Assembly: GCF_000010165.1 (NCBI RefSeq)
Contig: NC_012491.1
Location: 3,913,501-3,977,500, forward strand
DNA from: Brevibacillus brevis NBRC 100599
GTDB taxonomy: Bacteria; Bacillota; Bacilli; Brevibacillales; Brevibacillaceae
DNA: 64,000 nucleotides
Direction: 5' to 3'
This document shows, one piece after another, positions 51,940 to 61,178 of the stretch. A program made the position numbers and the translations under genes. A model generated the notes under the pieces. It saw nothing but the letters and a program-made list of their open reading frames with translations. It ran no database searches and was not told the origin of the DNA. Positions within the stretch are counted from its first letter, which is position 1. Each line of letters starts with the position of its first letter.

Positions 51940-54345
51940 TTATAGGCTGTCGATCTCTCTCTTTTCGTGAAACTGATATTCGGCAATTCGTCTCGCGTAG
52001 GAAGAAGCAAGTGTAGCCGCGGTCTCTGCGGTAGCCCCTTGCGAAATTACCTTTACGTGCGAATCCTCTGAATCGGGTAAAATCAGTACCCAGCCATTCG
52101 AATCGTATACCTTGATTCCATCGACGAGCTCGAGCAGCTTGCCTTTGTTTTCTTCCATCACTCTGCGCATGACCTTCCCTTTTGCTGCCCATGGGCAAAA
52201 AACAGTCTTTTTCTCCATATGGCACGCTGGCAACAATTCCAGCAAAACGCTAAGCGGCTTTTCCTCAGAAGCCAGATAAGAAAGAATTCTCATGAGGCTG
52301 TACACAGCGTCAAACATCGGATGAAAACGCTGTTCGCTCGATACCTCCATCATGGATCGCGGCGAAACCTTGGTGCGTACAACCTCCATTTGCAACAGCT
52401 GGGCCATATGCTCCAATTCAATCGGTGCACTCACAGGAAGGCCAATTCGCCGATGTTGACCACTGCACGCCAATAGCTGCAGCGCCGTGATCTGTTCAGT
52501 TGCGAGCTTCTCTCCATGCTCGGTAAACAAGACAAATTGCTCGCCATTTTTATCGAGACGAACGCCCAAATCCGCTCCCTTTTTACGAATACCTTCTTGT
52601 ATCGAGCTGTAATCGACAGTAACTCCCAGTGCATGCAAAAGAGGCGCAAGAAAAGTCGGAAAAAAACGCTGTTCACAATCGATCAGCAGGTGGAAGCGCT
52701 GACGCTGGATGGACGATACATTCAACTGTTGGACCAAAGCATGGAGATAAGCTTCTTGTACGTGATGCTCGACTTGCAGTGCTCCCAACCGATTCAGGTT
52801 GCGAATATAAGTCTCTTGCCAGTAGGCATTCTCAATTTTGCGCTCCAGATCACGAGAAATCGGCAAGCCCGCGTGATCGATGAATTGGATGACAATCTCT
52901 TTATCATCCACTGGCTCGGCCATATAAATATGTATGCCGCCTTTGCAAGCCAGAGAGCGCACGCCATACCGGATCAAGGGTGAATTCCCAATTCCGAGAT
53001 CGACCGTATCAATTCCGGAAGAGCACAAGCTCGTCATGATGCTATGCTTCAATAACTGAGCAAAAGGGTGTGCGCATGCCGAGAGCGCAATTTTGTCCCC
53101 CGCTTGTAGTAAATACGCATAGGCAGCCGCAAGTCTTGTAACAAATTCGGGCGTGATGTCAACATTGCCAATGCCCTTGATTCCGTGCGTTCCAAACAAA
53201 TTTTTGGTTTGCTTGGCACCGTAGATAAGCGAGGTGGTGACAGTCGCATTTTCCCCGACTTCCTTATTCGGCCAAATTTTGATTCCTGCCTTTACCACTG
53301 ACTTCGCCCCAATGAGGCACTGGTCTCCAATGACCGCCCCTTCCCCGAGTTGTACACAATCTGCAATTCGGGTGTTGCGGCAGAGAGTCGTTCCTGTGAT
53401 CTCTGCTTTTTTCCCAATGACACTGTTTTCCCAAATGATCGTTCTGGAAAGCTTCGTACCGGAAGAAATCACTGTATTTTTCCCCAGAATGGAATAAGCA
53501 CCAACGGCAACTCCAGCTTGCAGGTGTACATTTTCACCGATATAGACAGGGCCTTCCAAACGGACCGATGAATCGATGCGAACATCATTTTCCAAGAAAA
53601 TACGCGGTGCGATTTCCTGTGCTTTTATTTCGAGATGTACGCGTCCATCCAGCAAATCAAACTGGGCTTGCTGGTATACCTCTAAAGAACCAATATCAGA
53701 CCAATAGCCGCTTGCCTCATAGCCATATAGAGGCTTTGCTGCTTGTAAAAACGACGGGAAAATTTCCTTGCTGAAATCCACTTCCCGCTCCTCTTCTATA
53801 TAAGACAAGACCTCTGGCTCGCAGACGTATATCCCGGTATTCACCGTATCGCTAAAAACCTCCGCCCAGCTCGGCTTTTCTAAAAAACGGGTAATGCGTC
53901 CGCCCTCGTCTGTCATGACAACGCCAAATTCCAGCGGTGTTTCAACCCGCGTCAAAATCAACGTAGCCAGTGCATTATTTTGCTCATGAAAACGTATGGC
54001 TGCCGACAAATCGATGTCTGTCAACGTATCTCCACTGATCACGACAAAACGCTCATCGAGAAAATCCGCGCAGTTTTTCACGCTGCCTGCCGTGCCCAAA
54101 GGAATGGCTTCTTCAAAATAGACAAGCGAAACACCGTAGCGAGATCCATCACCAAACGTATCGCGGATGACGTCAGGCAGATACTGGAGTGTCACTGCTA
54201 TCTCTGTAATCCCATGCTTTTTCAATAGATCAATCGTGTACTCCATGCAAGGCCGGTTTAAGAGTGGCACCATTGGTTTTGGCGTGTGGCATGTTAACGG
54301 ACGTAGTCGTGTACCTTTTCCCCCAGCCATGATTACTGCCTTCAT
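51940..54345 (-). CDS. Sugar nucleotidyltransferase fused to a degenerate phosphohexomutase domain
   Basis: 801 residues. The first about 235 residues are a nucleotidyltransferase: AVIMAGGKGTRLRPLT, VISGDTLTDIDLSAA and EKPSWAEVFSDTVNTG, which makes NDP-sugar. A left-handed hexapeptide-repeat region follows (about 245-370). The last about 430 residues have the shape of a phosphomannomutase but the phosphoserine loop reads IYMAEPVDDKEIV instead of TASHNP, and no DGDADR, GEESG or RPSGTEP motif survives, so this half is probably not catalytic. GGAGG precedes the ATG at 54345 by about 11 bases. Related fusions are annotated as mannose-1-phosphate guanylyltransferase. Confidence 0.88.
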   Translation of the reverse strand: MKAVIMAGGKGTRLRPLTCHTPKPMVPLLNRPCMEYTIDLLKKHGITEIAVTLQYLPDVIRDTFGDGSRYGVSLVYFEEAIPLGTAGSVKNCADFLDERFVVISGDTLTDIDLSAAIRFHEQNNALATLILTRVETPLEFGVVMTDEGGRITRFLEKPSWAEVFSDTVNTGIYVCEPEVLSYIEEEREVDFSKEIFPSFLQAAKPLYGYEASGYWSDIGSLEVYQQAQFDLLDGRVHLEIKAQEIAPRIFLENDVRIDSSVRLEGPVYIGENVHLQAGVAVGAYSILGKNTVISSGTKLSRTIIWENSVIGKKAEITGTTLCRNTRIADCVQLGEGAVIGDQCLIGAKSVVKAGIKIWPNKEVGENATVTTSLIYGAKQTKNLFGTHGIKGIGNVDITPEFVTRLAAAYAYLLQAGDKIALSACAHPFAQLLKHSIMTSLCSSGIDTVDLGIGNSPLIRYGVRSLACKGGIHIYMAEPVDDKEIVIQFIDHAGLPISRDLERKIENAYWQETYIRNLNRLGALQVEHHVQEAYLHALVQQLNVSSIQRQRFHLLIDCEQRFFPTFLAPLLHALGVTVDYSSIQEGIRKKGADLGVRLDKNGEQFVLFTEHGEKLATEQITALQLLACSGQHRRIGLPVSAPIELEHMAQLLQMEVVRTKVSPRSMMEVSSEQRFHPMFDAVYSLMRILSYLASEEKPLSVLLELLPACHMEKKTVFCPWAAKGKVMRRVMEENKGKLLELVDGIKVYDSNGWVLILPDSEDSHVKVISQGATAETAATLASSYARRIAEYQFHEKREIDSL

Positions 54346-54375
54346 CTTCTTTTCTTCCTCCTTCATCGTTGCAAT

Positions 54376-57213
54376 CTAGGTTGTCATGCCGATTTCCGCA
54401 GGTACGCTAAGTGAACGGTATAGATCGATGGTTTGACTAGCCAGAAGTGTCCAGTTATAAAACTGTTTAACATCTTGCATGGCCGTTTGGGCCAGTTGAT
54501 GCCGCTGATCAGGGTCGCGCAGTAGCCAGCGGAGTTGATTCGTCAAGGATTCAGGGTCGCCTGTGTACATCATGGCGCCGTTTTCGCCGTGGCGAACGAT
54601 CTCTCGCAGCCCTCCCGTATCCGCAACCAGAACAGGAGTCCCTAGAGCCATCGCTTCCAGCGCAACAATTCCAAAAGGCTCATACAAGCTCGGGAATACT
54701 GCCACATCAGCCAGGGCGAACAGCTCATCTCGCCTTCCATCGTCTACGAAGCCCAAGAAGCGGACCTGTTCAGAAAGTCCCATCTGATGAACCAATAGCT
54801 TCCACTCGTCTTGCATCGGTCCTCTGCCAGCTATGAGCAACCTCGCATGCGGAAACTCAGCGCGTAGCCTTGCCATAGCTTCTAACAAGAGGTGAACACC
54901 TTTTTCCTGAACCAAGCGCCCTACAAAAAAGAGAACAGGACCATCCCCTATCGCCAATTCCTGTCGAAGCTGTTCACGATTTACCTCCGTTAGGGGAATG
55001 AGATCGACACCATTGTGAATGACACGTAAATGGGAGGAGGGTGTTCCGAACAGGCGCTTGACTTCCGACTCCATATACTTGCTGCAAACGATTATTGCGT
55101 CAGAGCTTTGTGTTAGCGTACGTTCACACTCATGGATCCTTTGCTGCAACGGTGTATGAATACCTTGATGCCGACCATGTTCCAAAGCATGAATCGTGCT
55201 GACGAGCGGAAGAGAGTACCTCTGTTTCAGTTCGATTGCAGCCCAGCTAACTAGCCAATCGTGAGCGTGGATGACATCTGGTCGCACCCCGAGTGACCAG
55301 AGCTGATAGATAGCATCGACCATCGCCAAATTCAGTTGAAACACCCATGCCAGAAAGTCGGCTTGTTCAGAAGGAATGTACGTAGGCAAACGGTGTACGT
55401 GAACCCCTTCCATCATCTCCTCTACGGCGCATGAATCTGTCGCACGTGTCAGCACATGCACCACGATTCCTTGCTGGGCAAGATGCCTGGCGAGATCGTA
55501 GACAGCCCGACCTAGCCCCCCTACTACATGAGGGGGAAATTCCCATGCAAGCATTAAAACTGTTTTTGTCGAAGACTGATCTTGCGCAGCCGCTACCAAT
55601 TGACGCGATACGTTCACTCTATGCGTTTGTTTAGGCAAATAGAACGTGATATCCACGTCAGGAAAGATCGGAAAGTCAGCTTCTGCTTGTGTAATTGCCT
55701 CTTCATCCAGTCGATGCTCCCGATACATCGCCAAGAGAGCCCGCATGCGAACCAAATGGTCATGAACGCGTTGCACCGCATACCGAGTGACCGTTTGACC
55801 GTCTAAAATAAACGCCCAATCACTGCTTTGGGCCAGCATCAATTCCCGTGCAGCCTGCTTGAGGCACCGTAACGCAAGCTGATCTCCTTTCTTTTCAGAA
55901 TAGGTAATAATCGCTGTGATCAATTCCCGCTCCGCTTGATGCAGATGCCTGTATATCCAGCCATTGTTCTCGTTCAGCCAGACTTCTCCGTAGCCATTTC
56001 TCCCCCATGTTGACATCGGCAAGTGACCGCGATCCTGCTCTGGATACTCCTCCAAATATTCAGATGGTGTCATTAATTTCACTTCTTTTGAATCACACAC
56101 CGTTTTGCGCATGAGAAAATCCAAAAACTGCGGACCCTCGAACCACCAATGACCAAACAGCTCCGCATCATAAGTGGCGACGACCAATGGCTTGCGGTCC
56201 ATCCATTGACTGGCTTCCTCCACTTGACGCTCTCGGTGATACAAGAAATGTCCCGCATGTGACGCTGCTTTTTCGCGCGCCCAGCTTGGCTCATACCAGT
56301 CTTTATCCCCTTGTTTTCCGGTGATCCGATAATATTTCAAACCGGTATGCACGCGAATGCCTTCAGGATGGATGTACGGCTCGATGTAGCTCATCTCCCT
56401 GTCAAATCCGATATCCCGGTAGTATTCACGGTAGTCATAGTCCCCTGGATAACCATCGATCGAGCTCCATACCTGGCGGGAGGCCACTTCATCACGAGCA
56501 AAGGCAGCCACATCATGCGGCGTGAACAAGGGAGCCAGCAACCCTCTGCGAGGTAAAGGCGTCGCATGCTCTATCGTGTGACTGTCTACAAAGAAATACC
56601 GAAGCCCTGCCTCTTTCAGCAAGCGATCCAGTCCAGGTGTATACCCGCACTCTGGCAACCAAATTCCCTTCGGACGTCTTCCCAGAATCCGCTCATGCGT
56701 ATCGATCCCTACCAGAAGCTGTGCCCGAATCGCCTCTTCTGTTTCCACATAGGGCAAAAAAGAGTGCGTGGCTGCGCAAGTGATGAGTTCGAGGCATCCA
56801 CTGTCCGCGATATGCCTAAAGGCCTTGATCAGTTGAAAATCCCACTTGCGGCAGTAGGCAATGATCGTTCGAAAACGCTCCACATACATTTTGGCGATAC
56901 GGTTTTCTTGAGGTTGACCTGTGGTTCGTTTGACTTCCTTCCCAGCCAATTCCACGGTTTTCGCTAGGTGTGTGCGAAAACGCGTCACGATCAGATCATC
57001 ATCCAGCATGGAAAGTAATGTCGGTGAAATAGCAAGGGTCATGCGAAAAGCGATGCCGTCTGAGAGGAGCTTGTCGAAAACCATGAGCAAAGGAAGATAG
57101 CATTCCAGCATGGCTTCATACACCCAGCGCTCTTCCAGGCGATCGTCCCGATCCCCGTGTCGAACATAAGGCAGATGGGCATGCAACACGAGGGAGAGAT
57201 AACCTTTGTGCAC
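54376..57213 (-). CDS. GH57 branching-enzyme-like domain fused to GT4 glycosyltransferase
   Basis: 945 residues, two enzymes in one chain. Residues 1-525 are GH57 with DUF1957 features: motif 1 HAHLPY (11-16), motif 2 ITCAATHSFLP, motif 3 WLPECGY with nucleophile Glu188, motif 4 ATYDAELFGHWWFEG with acid Asp349, and motif 5 LHQAERE, as in 1,4-alpha-glucan branching enzymes. Residues from about 545 are a GT-B glycosyltransferase family 4 with LAWEFPPHVVGGLGRAV, HAHDWLVSW, FVGRLVQEKGVHLLLEA and EPFGIVALEAMALG (the E-x7-E pair). No signal peptide. GTG start at 57213 with GAGGTG. The fusion could polymerise and branch one glucan. Confidence 0.92.
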   Translation of the reverse strand: MHKGYLSLVLHAHLPYVRHGDRDDRLEERWVYEAMLECYLPLLMVFDKLLSDGIAFRMTLAISPTLLSMLDDDLIVTRFRTHLAKTVELAGKEVKRTTGQPQENRIAKMYVERFRTIIAYCRKWDFQLIKAFRHIADSGCLELITCAATHSFLPYVETEEAIRAQLLVGIDTHERILGRRPKGIWLPECGYTPGLDRLLKEAGLRYFFVDSHTIEHATPLPRRGLLAPLFTPHDVAAFARDEVASRQVWSSIDGYPGDYDYREYYRDIGFDREMSYIEPYIHPEGIRVHTGLKYYRITGKQGDKDWYEPSWAREKAASHAGHFLYHRERQVEEASQWMDRKPLVVATYDAELFGHWWFEGPQFLDFLMRKTVCDSKEVKLMTPSEYLEEYPEQDRGHLPMSTWGRNGYGEVWLNENNGWIYRHLHQAERELITAIITYSEKKGDQLALRCLKQAARELMLAQSSDWAFILDGQTVTRYAVQRVHDHLVRMRALLAMYREHRLDEEAITQAEADFPIFPDVDITFYLPKQTHRVNVSRQLVAAAQDQSSTKTVLMLAWEFPPHVVGGLGRAVYDLARHLAQQGIVVHVLTRATDSCAVEEMMEGVHVHRLPTYIPSEQADFLAWVFQLNLAMVDAIYQLWSLGVRPDVIHAHDWLVSWAAIELKQRYSLPLVSTIHALEHGRHQGIHTPLQQRIHECERTLTQSSDAIIVCSKYMESEVKRLFGTPSSHLRVIHNGVDLIPLTEVNREQLRQELAIGDGPVLFFVGRLVQEKGVHLLLEAMARLRAEFPHARLLIAGRGPMQDEWKLLVHQMGLSEQVRFLGFVDDGRRDELFALADVAVFPSLYEPFGIVALEAMALGTPVLVADTGGLREIVRHGENGAMMYTGDPESLTNQLRWLLRDPDQRHQLAQTAMQDVKQFYNWTLLASQTIDLYRSLSVPAEIGMTT

Positions 57214-57223
57214 AAATGACACC

Positions 57224-57844
57224 TCACTTATTTGATGTTTTGGTATACAACGAGTAGGAGGAAAAGTTCTCAAACCAGGAAGGTGTAGCTGGATCGTGGG
57301 CGGGCTCCACTAACGGTTCCCCCCAGCTAGCTTTTGAATGGCGTGGAGTAACTACCGTTTCCGAGCGTAATATCGGACAAAACCGATTGTGTTCATATAA
57401 ACCAAAATCAACCATATATGTACGTCCTGGCTCTACATCATTCACGTACCAGGAATAAGCCTCTTCGTGTACAAACACATCTCGGACGGAATGCGCATTT
57501 TTTCCATCAAATAAACGTTCAGTCACATCATACAGCCGCAATCCCTTCTGAATGTGACGATAATCGGCTTGCAGGTACGAAGCGACCATTCTCATGCGTG
57601 GCCAAGTGATTTCCCAATAGATGAATAACACAGTCGGTCCTTGTGCCATGACTTTGACAAGATCCCGACCATAAAACGCAGGTAATTGCCATTCCAATTC
57701 CGTTCTAGCGGAAGGTGGTGCCTCTGGCTTCGCACGGTCTTTTTGCAGGCGATACTTCACTTGACCGATCGTTAAGCCGATCTCTTTGGCAATTTGTGCA
57801 ATGGACATGGATCGTGAACGCAGTTCGAGAATTTTTTCCAGCAT
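57224..57844 (-). CDS. DUF4912 protein with an N-terminal helix-turn-helix
   Basis: 206 residues; first gene of the alpha-glucan operon. Residues 1-35 read LEKILELRSRSMSIAQIAKE then IGLTIGQVKYRLQ, a plausible helix-turn-helix, and residues 60-170 form the DUF4912 domain (LPAFYGRDLVKVMAQGPTVL, FIYWEITWPRM, DVEPGRTYMVDFGLY), which elsewhere lies next to alpha-glucan genes. It may bind glucan and DNA and so regulate the operon, but neither is shown. GGGGAG is nine bases before the ATG. Ends ten bases before the GH57-GT4 start. Confidence 0.8.
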   Translation of the reverse strand: MLEKILELRSRSMSIAQIAKEIGLTIGQVKYRLQKDRAKPEAPPSARTELEWQLPAFYGRDLVKVMAQGPTVLFIYWEITWPRMRMVASYLQADYRHIQKGLRLYDVTERLFDGKNAHSVRDVFVHEEAYSWYVNDVEPGRTYMVDFGLYEHNRFCPILRSETVVTPRHSKASWGEPLVEPAHDPATPSWFENFSSYSLYTKTSNK

Positions 57845-58181
57845 CTTCTAGCACTCCCCTCCGCCAACTTCGCCTATCTGTGCTTTCCCAATGTCAATCA
57901 TAGCCAATGCTACTAACAAAGACTGTCGAATGCTGAATGCACATCCCTTCTTCTTTTGTCGATCAACAATCATGTTTTCGTCACAGGCATACAAAAGTCG
58001 CTCTCCTTCCATTCTTACAAAGCGACTTCTCGAGACATTCTTTTCTTTTTACCAAATAGGAATAAAGTTCTATATTCCATCATCTTTTGTTTTATTTGTA
58101 AGTATTTTCATGTTGGATACCGATACTATAAAATATTCACTTATACTTCCAAAATGAATGAAAAAGGAGTCAACAAAAGCT
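57845..58181. promoter_or_regulatory. Divergent promoter region, alpha-glucan operon and collagenase
   Basis: About 340 bases without a gene. On the minus strand TTGACA at 57897-57892 could be the -35 of the glucan operon, though its -10 is unclear. On the plus strand AAGTCGCT (57995-58002) and AGCGACTT (58021-58028) form a hairpin followed by T-rich bases, which may be an upstream attenuator, and TATAAA lies near 58127, about 50 bases before the collagenase start. Confidence 0.45.
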
Positions 58182-61103
58182 ATGAATCGTTCATGGATTA
58201 GCATGGTAACAGCAGGATCAATTGCCATTTCAACGGTAGCCGCAGGCTTGCCACTAGCAGCTCAAGCTAAAAGCACGCAGCAAACCCCATCCCAAGAGCC
58301 CATTGATTCGCAGATTGGTCATACACCCGTTCAGGAAAACATGTCGAAAGCACAGTTACGCCAAGCAGCCAAACAGGAGAAGTACAGCATCTCGCATCTC
58401 AAAACATTGGACAATTCAGAGCTTGTTGAATTGTTGAAGGAAATCAGTTGGACGCAAATCCCTGAGCTGTTTACTTACAACGACGACACTCAGGAATTTT
58501 ATGAGGATCGGGAGCGGGTTCAGGCCATCATCGATGCGTTGCAAGAGAGTGGCAAGAACTTCACCAAGGATGACGAGCAGGGCATCCATACCTATGTAGA
58601 GGTTTTGCGTTCGGGGTATTACTTGGGGTACTACCATGATGAATTAAAGTATTTGATGGAGCCAAAGTATAAGCAAAAGATTATTCCAGCACTTCAAGCC
58701 ATTACTGCCAATCAAAATTTCGCCTTCGGGACAAAGACTCAAAATGAAATTATTAGTTCAACGGGAAAGTTAATTAGCAACACGACTGTTGATTCTGAAA
58801 CAATCGGTACTCTGTCAAAAGTAATGGAAGACTTTAACGACAATCGGGATAAATGGTCAGATGATCGCGTAGCAAGCGAGGCCTTTTACAGCGTCCTTCA
58901 AGGTATTGGCTATGTTCTGATTTGGGGAGTAGATGATTCAGGAAGAGATGAGCTGAAAGGTAACATCGACGCATTTCTCGACCCCATTTTTGACATGGCA
59001 GAAAATGGGGAGACTTCCGCTGATCACGTATGGTTGACGAACAATGCCCTGTATTACACAGGGAAATTAGGTAGCTACTACAGTGATCCAGACAAAGCCA
59101 ATGACATATTGACGAATGCGATGAAAACGTATAAAAAGATGAGCGAGCCGTACTTCACTGCGGCGCAACAAATCGCAGAAGCATATGGCGAGGATGCCAA
59201 TGGCAAAAAAATCGATCTCGAGGAAATGGTAAAAGAAGGCAAAAAGCATTATCTTCCGCAGCAATTCACCTTTGATGACGGAGCCGTTGTGTTCAAAACG
59301 GGAGATAAACTCACAGAAGAACAGGTTGAGCGCTTGTATTGGGCATCCAAGGAAGTGAAGGCACAATTTCATCGTGTCATCGGTAATGACAAAGAGCTAG
59401 AGAGCGGCAATCCGGATGATGTACTGACCATTGTCATCTACAATACGCCTGATGAATATAAAATAAATCGCTTCTTGTACGGATACGACACCGATAATGG
59501 TGGTATCTACATCGAGGGTACTGGCACTTTCTTCACCTACGATCGGACAAAAGAACAAAGCATCTACAGTCTGGAAGAGCTGTTCCGTCATGAATTCGTC
59601 CACTATTTGCAAGGCAGATATGAAGTGCCGGGCATGTGGGGACAAGGAAAGATATATGAAAACAGTCGCTTGCCTTGGTATGAAGAAGGCGGAGCTGAGT
59701 TTTTCGCAGGTTCTACCCGAACAGAAGGAATCAAGCCTCGCCAGTCAGTTGTAGGCAATATTCGAAATGCAGCGCCTTATCTCGATTACACTGCGGCCGA
59801 TATGATGCATGCCAAATACGGAACCCTTGCATTCTATGACTACTCCTTCGCGCTTCAGTACCATCTATTCAAGAATGATTTTGCTCGTCTGGATAAAATC
59901 AATGATACGATCCGTTCCAATGATGTATCTGCTTATGATGACTTAATCGAAGAATTCAGCCGTGACCGCGCTCTTGAACGTGGCTATCAAGAGACATTAG
60001 AGGATTTGATCGACCAGTATGAAGAATTGGATGTTCCTCTCGTTTCAGATGATTACCTACAAAAAGCAGACGTGACGAACAAAGAAGAGGTTTATCGTCA
60101 AATCGCAAAGGTTGCTTCTCTGGTCGATGTGAAAACAGATGAGAAAGACTCTGGAGATTTCCGCAGCTTCACGTTGCGTGGGGTTTATACGGGTGGAGCT
60201 TCTCAAGGGGAATATCAAGATTGGCAAGAAATGAACCGCCTCACAGATGGATTCCTCAAGGAGTTATCGGATCTTTCCTGGAATGGCTATGACACGGTTA
60301 CGAGCTACTTCACCAATTATCGTACGACAAAAGATGGACGCTTTGCCTATGATGTCGTGTTCCACGGGAAGCTGGCTCAAGAAGATGGCTCCGAAACGGA
60401 ACAGCCAAACCCAAATCCTGAAGAGTCTTCCCTTTCATTAGGTAAGCCGATCACGGGTATCATTCATCCACAAAAACCGAGTCAGGAGTTCCGTCTCGAT
60501 GTGAAATCAGCCCAACAGCTTCAAGTAGAGATGGAAACGAAGCAAGGAGATGGCGTGGCATGGCTTGTATTCCACGAAGCCGATAGAGAGAACTACATCT
60601 CCTATCCCACCAAGCGTGAAGGCAACAAGCTGATCGGATCATTCGATGCGAAACCAGGGACTTACTATGTGACTGCTTATACGTATCGTACAGAACAAGA
60701 GGACCAACCGTTTCGCTTATTGGTTACGGGGGAAGATCGCCCACAAGAGCAGCTCTATCAAGAAAACGAGAGCAATGATTCTACCGAGCAAGCAAATGGT
60801 CCATTAAAGATTGGCACGACTGTTTCAGGGGACATGAAAGGAAACGATTGGCAAGATATCTTTGCCTTCCAAGTAGATAAACCTGAAGAAATACGTATTT
60901 CTTTAAACCCTCAAGAGGGACAAGGTGTGACTTGGATGCTATTCCATGAAGGAAATCTGGATCAGCCTGTAACGTACCCGCAAGAGCGGGAGGGAAATCT
61001 GCAAAGTGCCCATTATCAAGTAAAGCCAGGCCGTTACTTCTTGTATGTGTACAAATATCAAAATGAAGATATTGTGTATACGGTAGAGACCAAGCAGCGT
61101 TAA
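58182..61103 (+). CDS. Secreted M9 collagenase
   Basis: Extracellular zinc metalloprotease that degrades native collagen. 973 residues. A signal peptide of about 30 residues ends in PLAAQAKS. An N-terminal M9 activator domain runs to about 390; the peptidase core has H470-E-F-V-H474 (ELFRHEFVHYLQGRYEVPG) and the third ligand Glu in YEEGGAEFFAG about 30 residues on. Two C-terminal repeats of about 110 residues (GVAWLVFHEADREN and GVTWMLFHEGNLDQ) are collagen-binding/PPC-like domains; no PKD domain is seen. AAGGAG is about 12 bases before the ATG at 58182; the upstream ATG at 58158 has no site. Terminator follows. Confidence 0.93.
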   Translation: MNRSWISMVTAGSIAISTVAAGLPLAAQAKSTQQTPSQEPIDSQIGHTPVQENMSKAQLRQAAKQEKYSISHLKTLDNSELVELLKEISWTQIPELFTYNDDTQEFYEDRERVQAIIDALQESGKNFTKDDEQGIHTYVEVLRSGYYLGYYHDELKYLMEPKYKQKIIPALQAITANQNFAFGTKTQNEIISSTGKLISNTTVDSETIGTLSKVMEDFNDNRDKWSDDRVASEAFYSVLQGIGYVLIWGVDDSGRDELKGNIDAFLDPIFDMAENGETSADHVWLTNNALYYTGKLGSYYSDPDKANDILTNAMKTYKKMSEPYFTAAQQIAEAYGEDANGKKIDLEEMVKEGKKHYLPQQFTFDDGAVVFKTGDKLTEEQVERLYWASKEVKAQFHRVIGNDKELESGNPDDVLTIVIYNTPDEYKINRFLYGYDTDNGGIYIEGTGTFFTYDRTKEQSIYSLEELFRHEFVHYLQGRYEVPGMWGQGKIYENSRLPWYEEGGAEFFAGSTRTEGIKPRQSVVGNIRNAAPYLDYTAADMMHAKYGTLAFYDYSFALQYHLFKNDFARLDKINDTIRSNDVSAYDDLIEEFSRDRALERGYQETLEDLIDQYEELDVPLVSDDYLQKADVTNKEEVYRQIAKVASLVDVKTDEKDSGDFRSFTLRGVYTGGASQGEYQDWQEMNRLTDGFLKELSDLSWNGYDTVTSYFTNYRTTKDGRFAYDVVFHGKLAQEDGSETEQPNPNPEESSLSLGKPITGIIHPQKPSQEFRLDVKSAQQLQVEMETKQGDGVAWLVFHEADRENYISYPTKREGNKLIGSFDAKPGTYYVTAYTYRTEQEDQPFRLLVTGEDRPQEQLYQENESNDSTEQANGPLKIGTTVSGDMKGNDWQDIFAFQVDKPEEIRISLNPQEGQGVTWMLFHEGNLDQPVTYPQEREGNLQSAHYQVKPGRYFLYVYKYQNEDIVYTVETKQR

Positions 61104-61118
61104 TCAGCAAAACAAAAG

Positions 61119-61162
61119 CACCCCCAAACGAGCTATCAAACTCGTTTGGGGGTGTTCGTTTC
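61119..61162. terminator. Terminator of the collagenase gene
   Basis: GCACCCCCAAACGAG pairs with CTCGTTTGGGGGTGT around CTATCAAA, followed by TCGTTTCTCTC on the plus strand; a strong stem also usable by the convergent DUF4247 gene. Confidence 0.88.
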
Positions 61163-61178
61163 TCTCTTGTTTTTACAG

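Noticed and set aside
50653..51945. A 430-codon open frame on the plus strand opposite the GH15 gene
   Set aside because: No family resemblance, no ribosome-binding site, and the opposite strand encodes a clear GH15 enzyme; it is a codon-bias shadow.
54145..54366. Upstream start at 54366 for the nucleotidyltransferase gene
   Set aside because: It would place the GGAGG inside the coding region and has no ribosome-binding site of its own; the ATG at 54345 is preferred.
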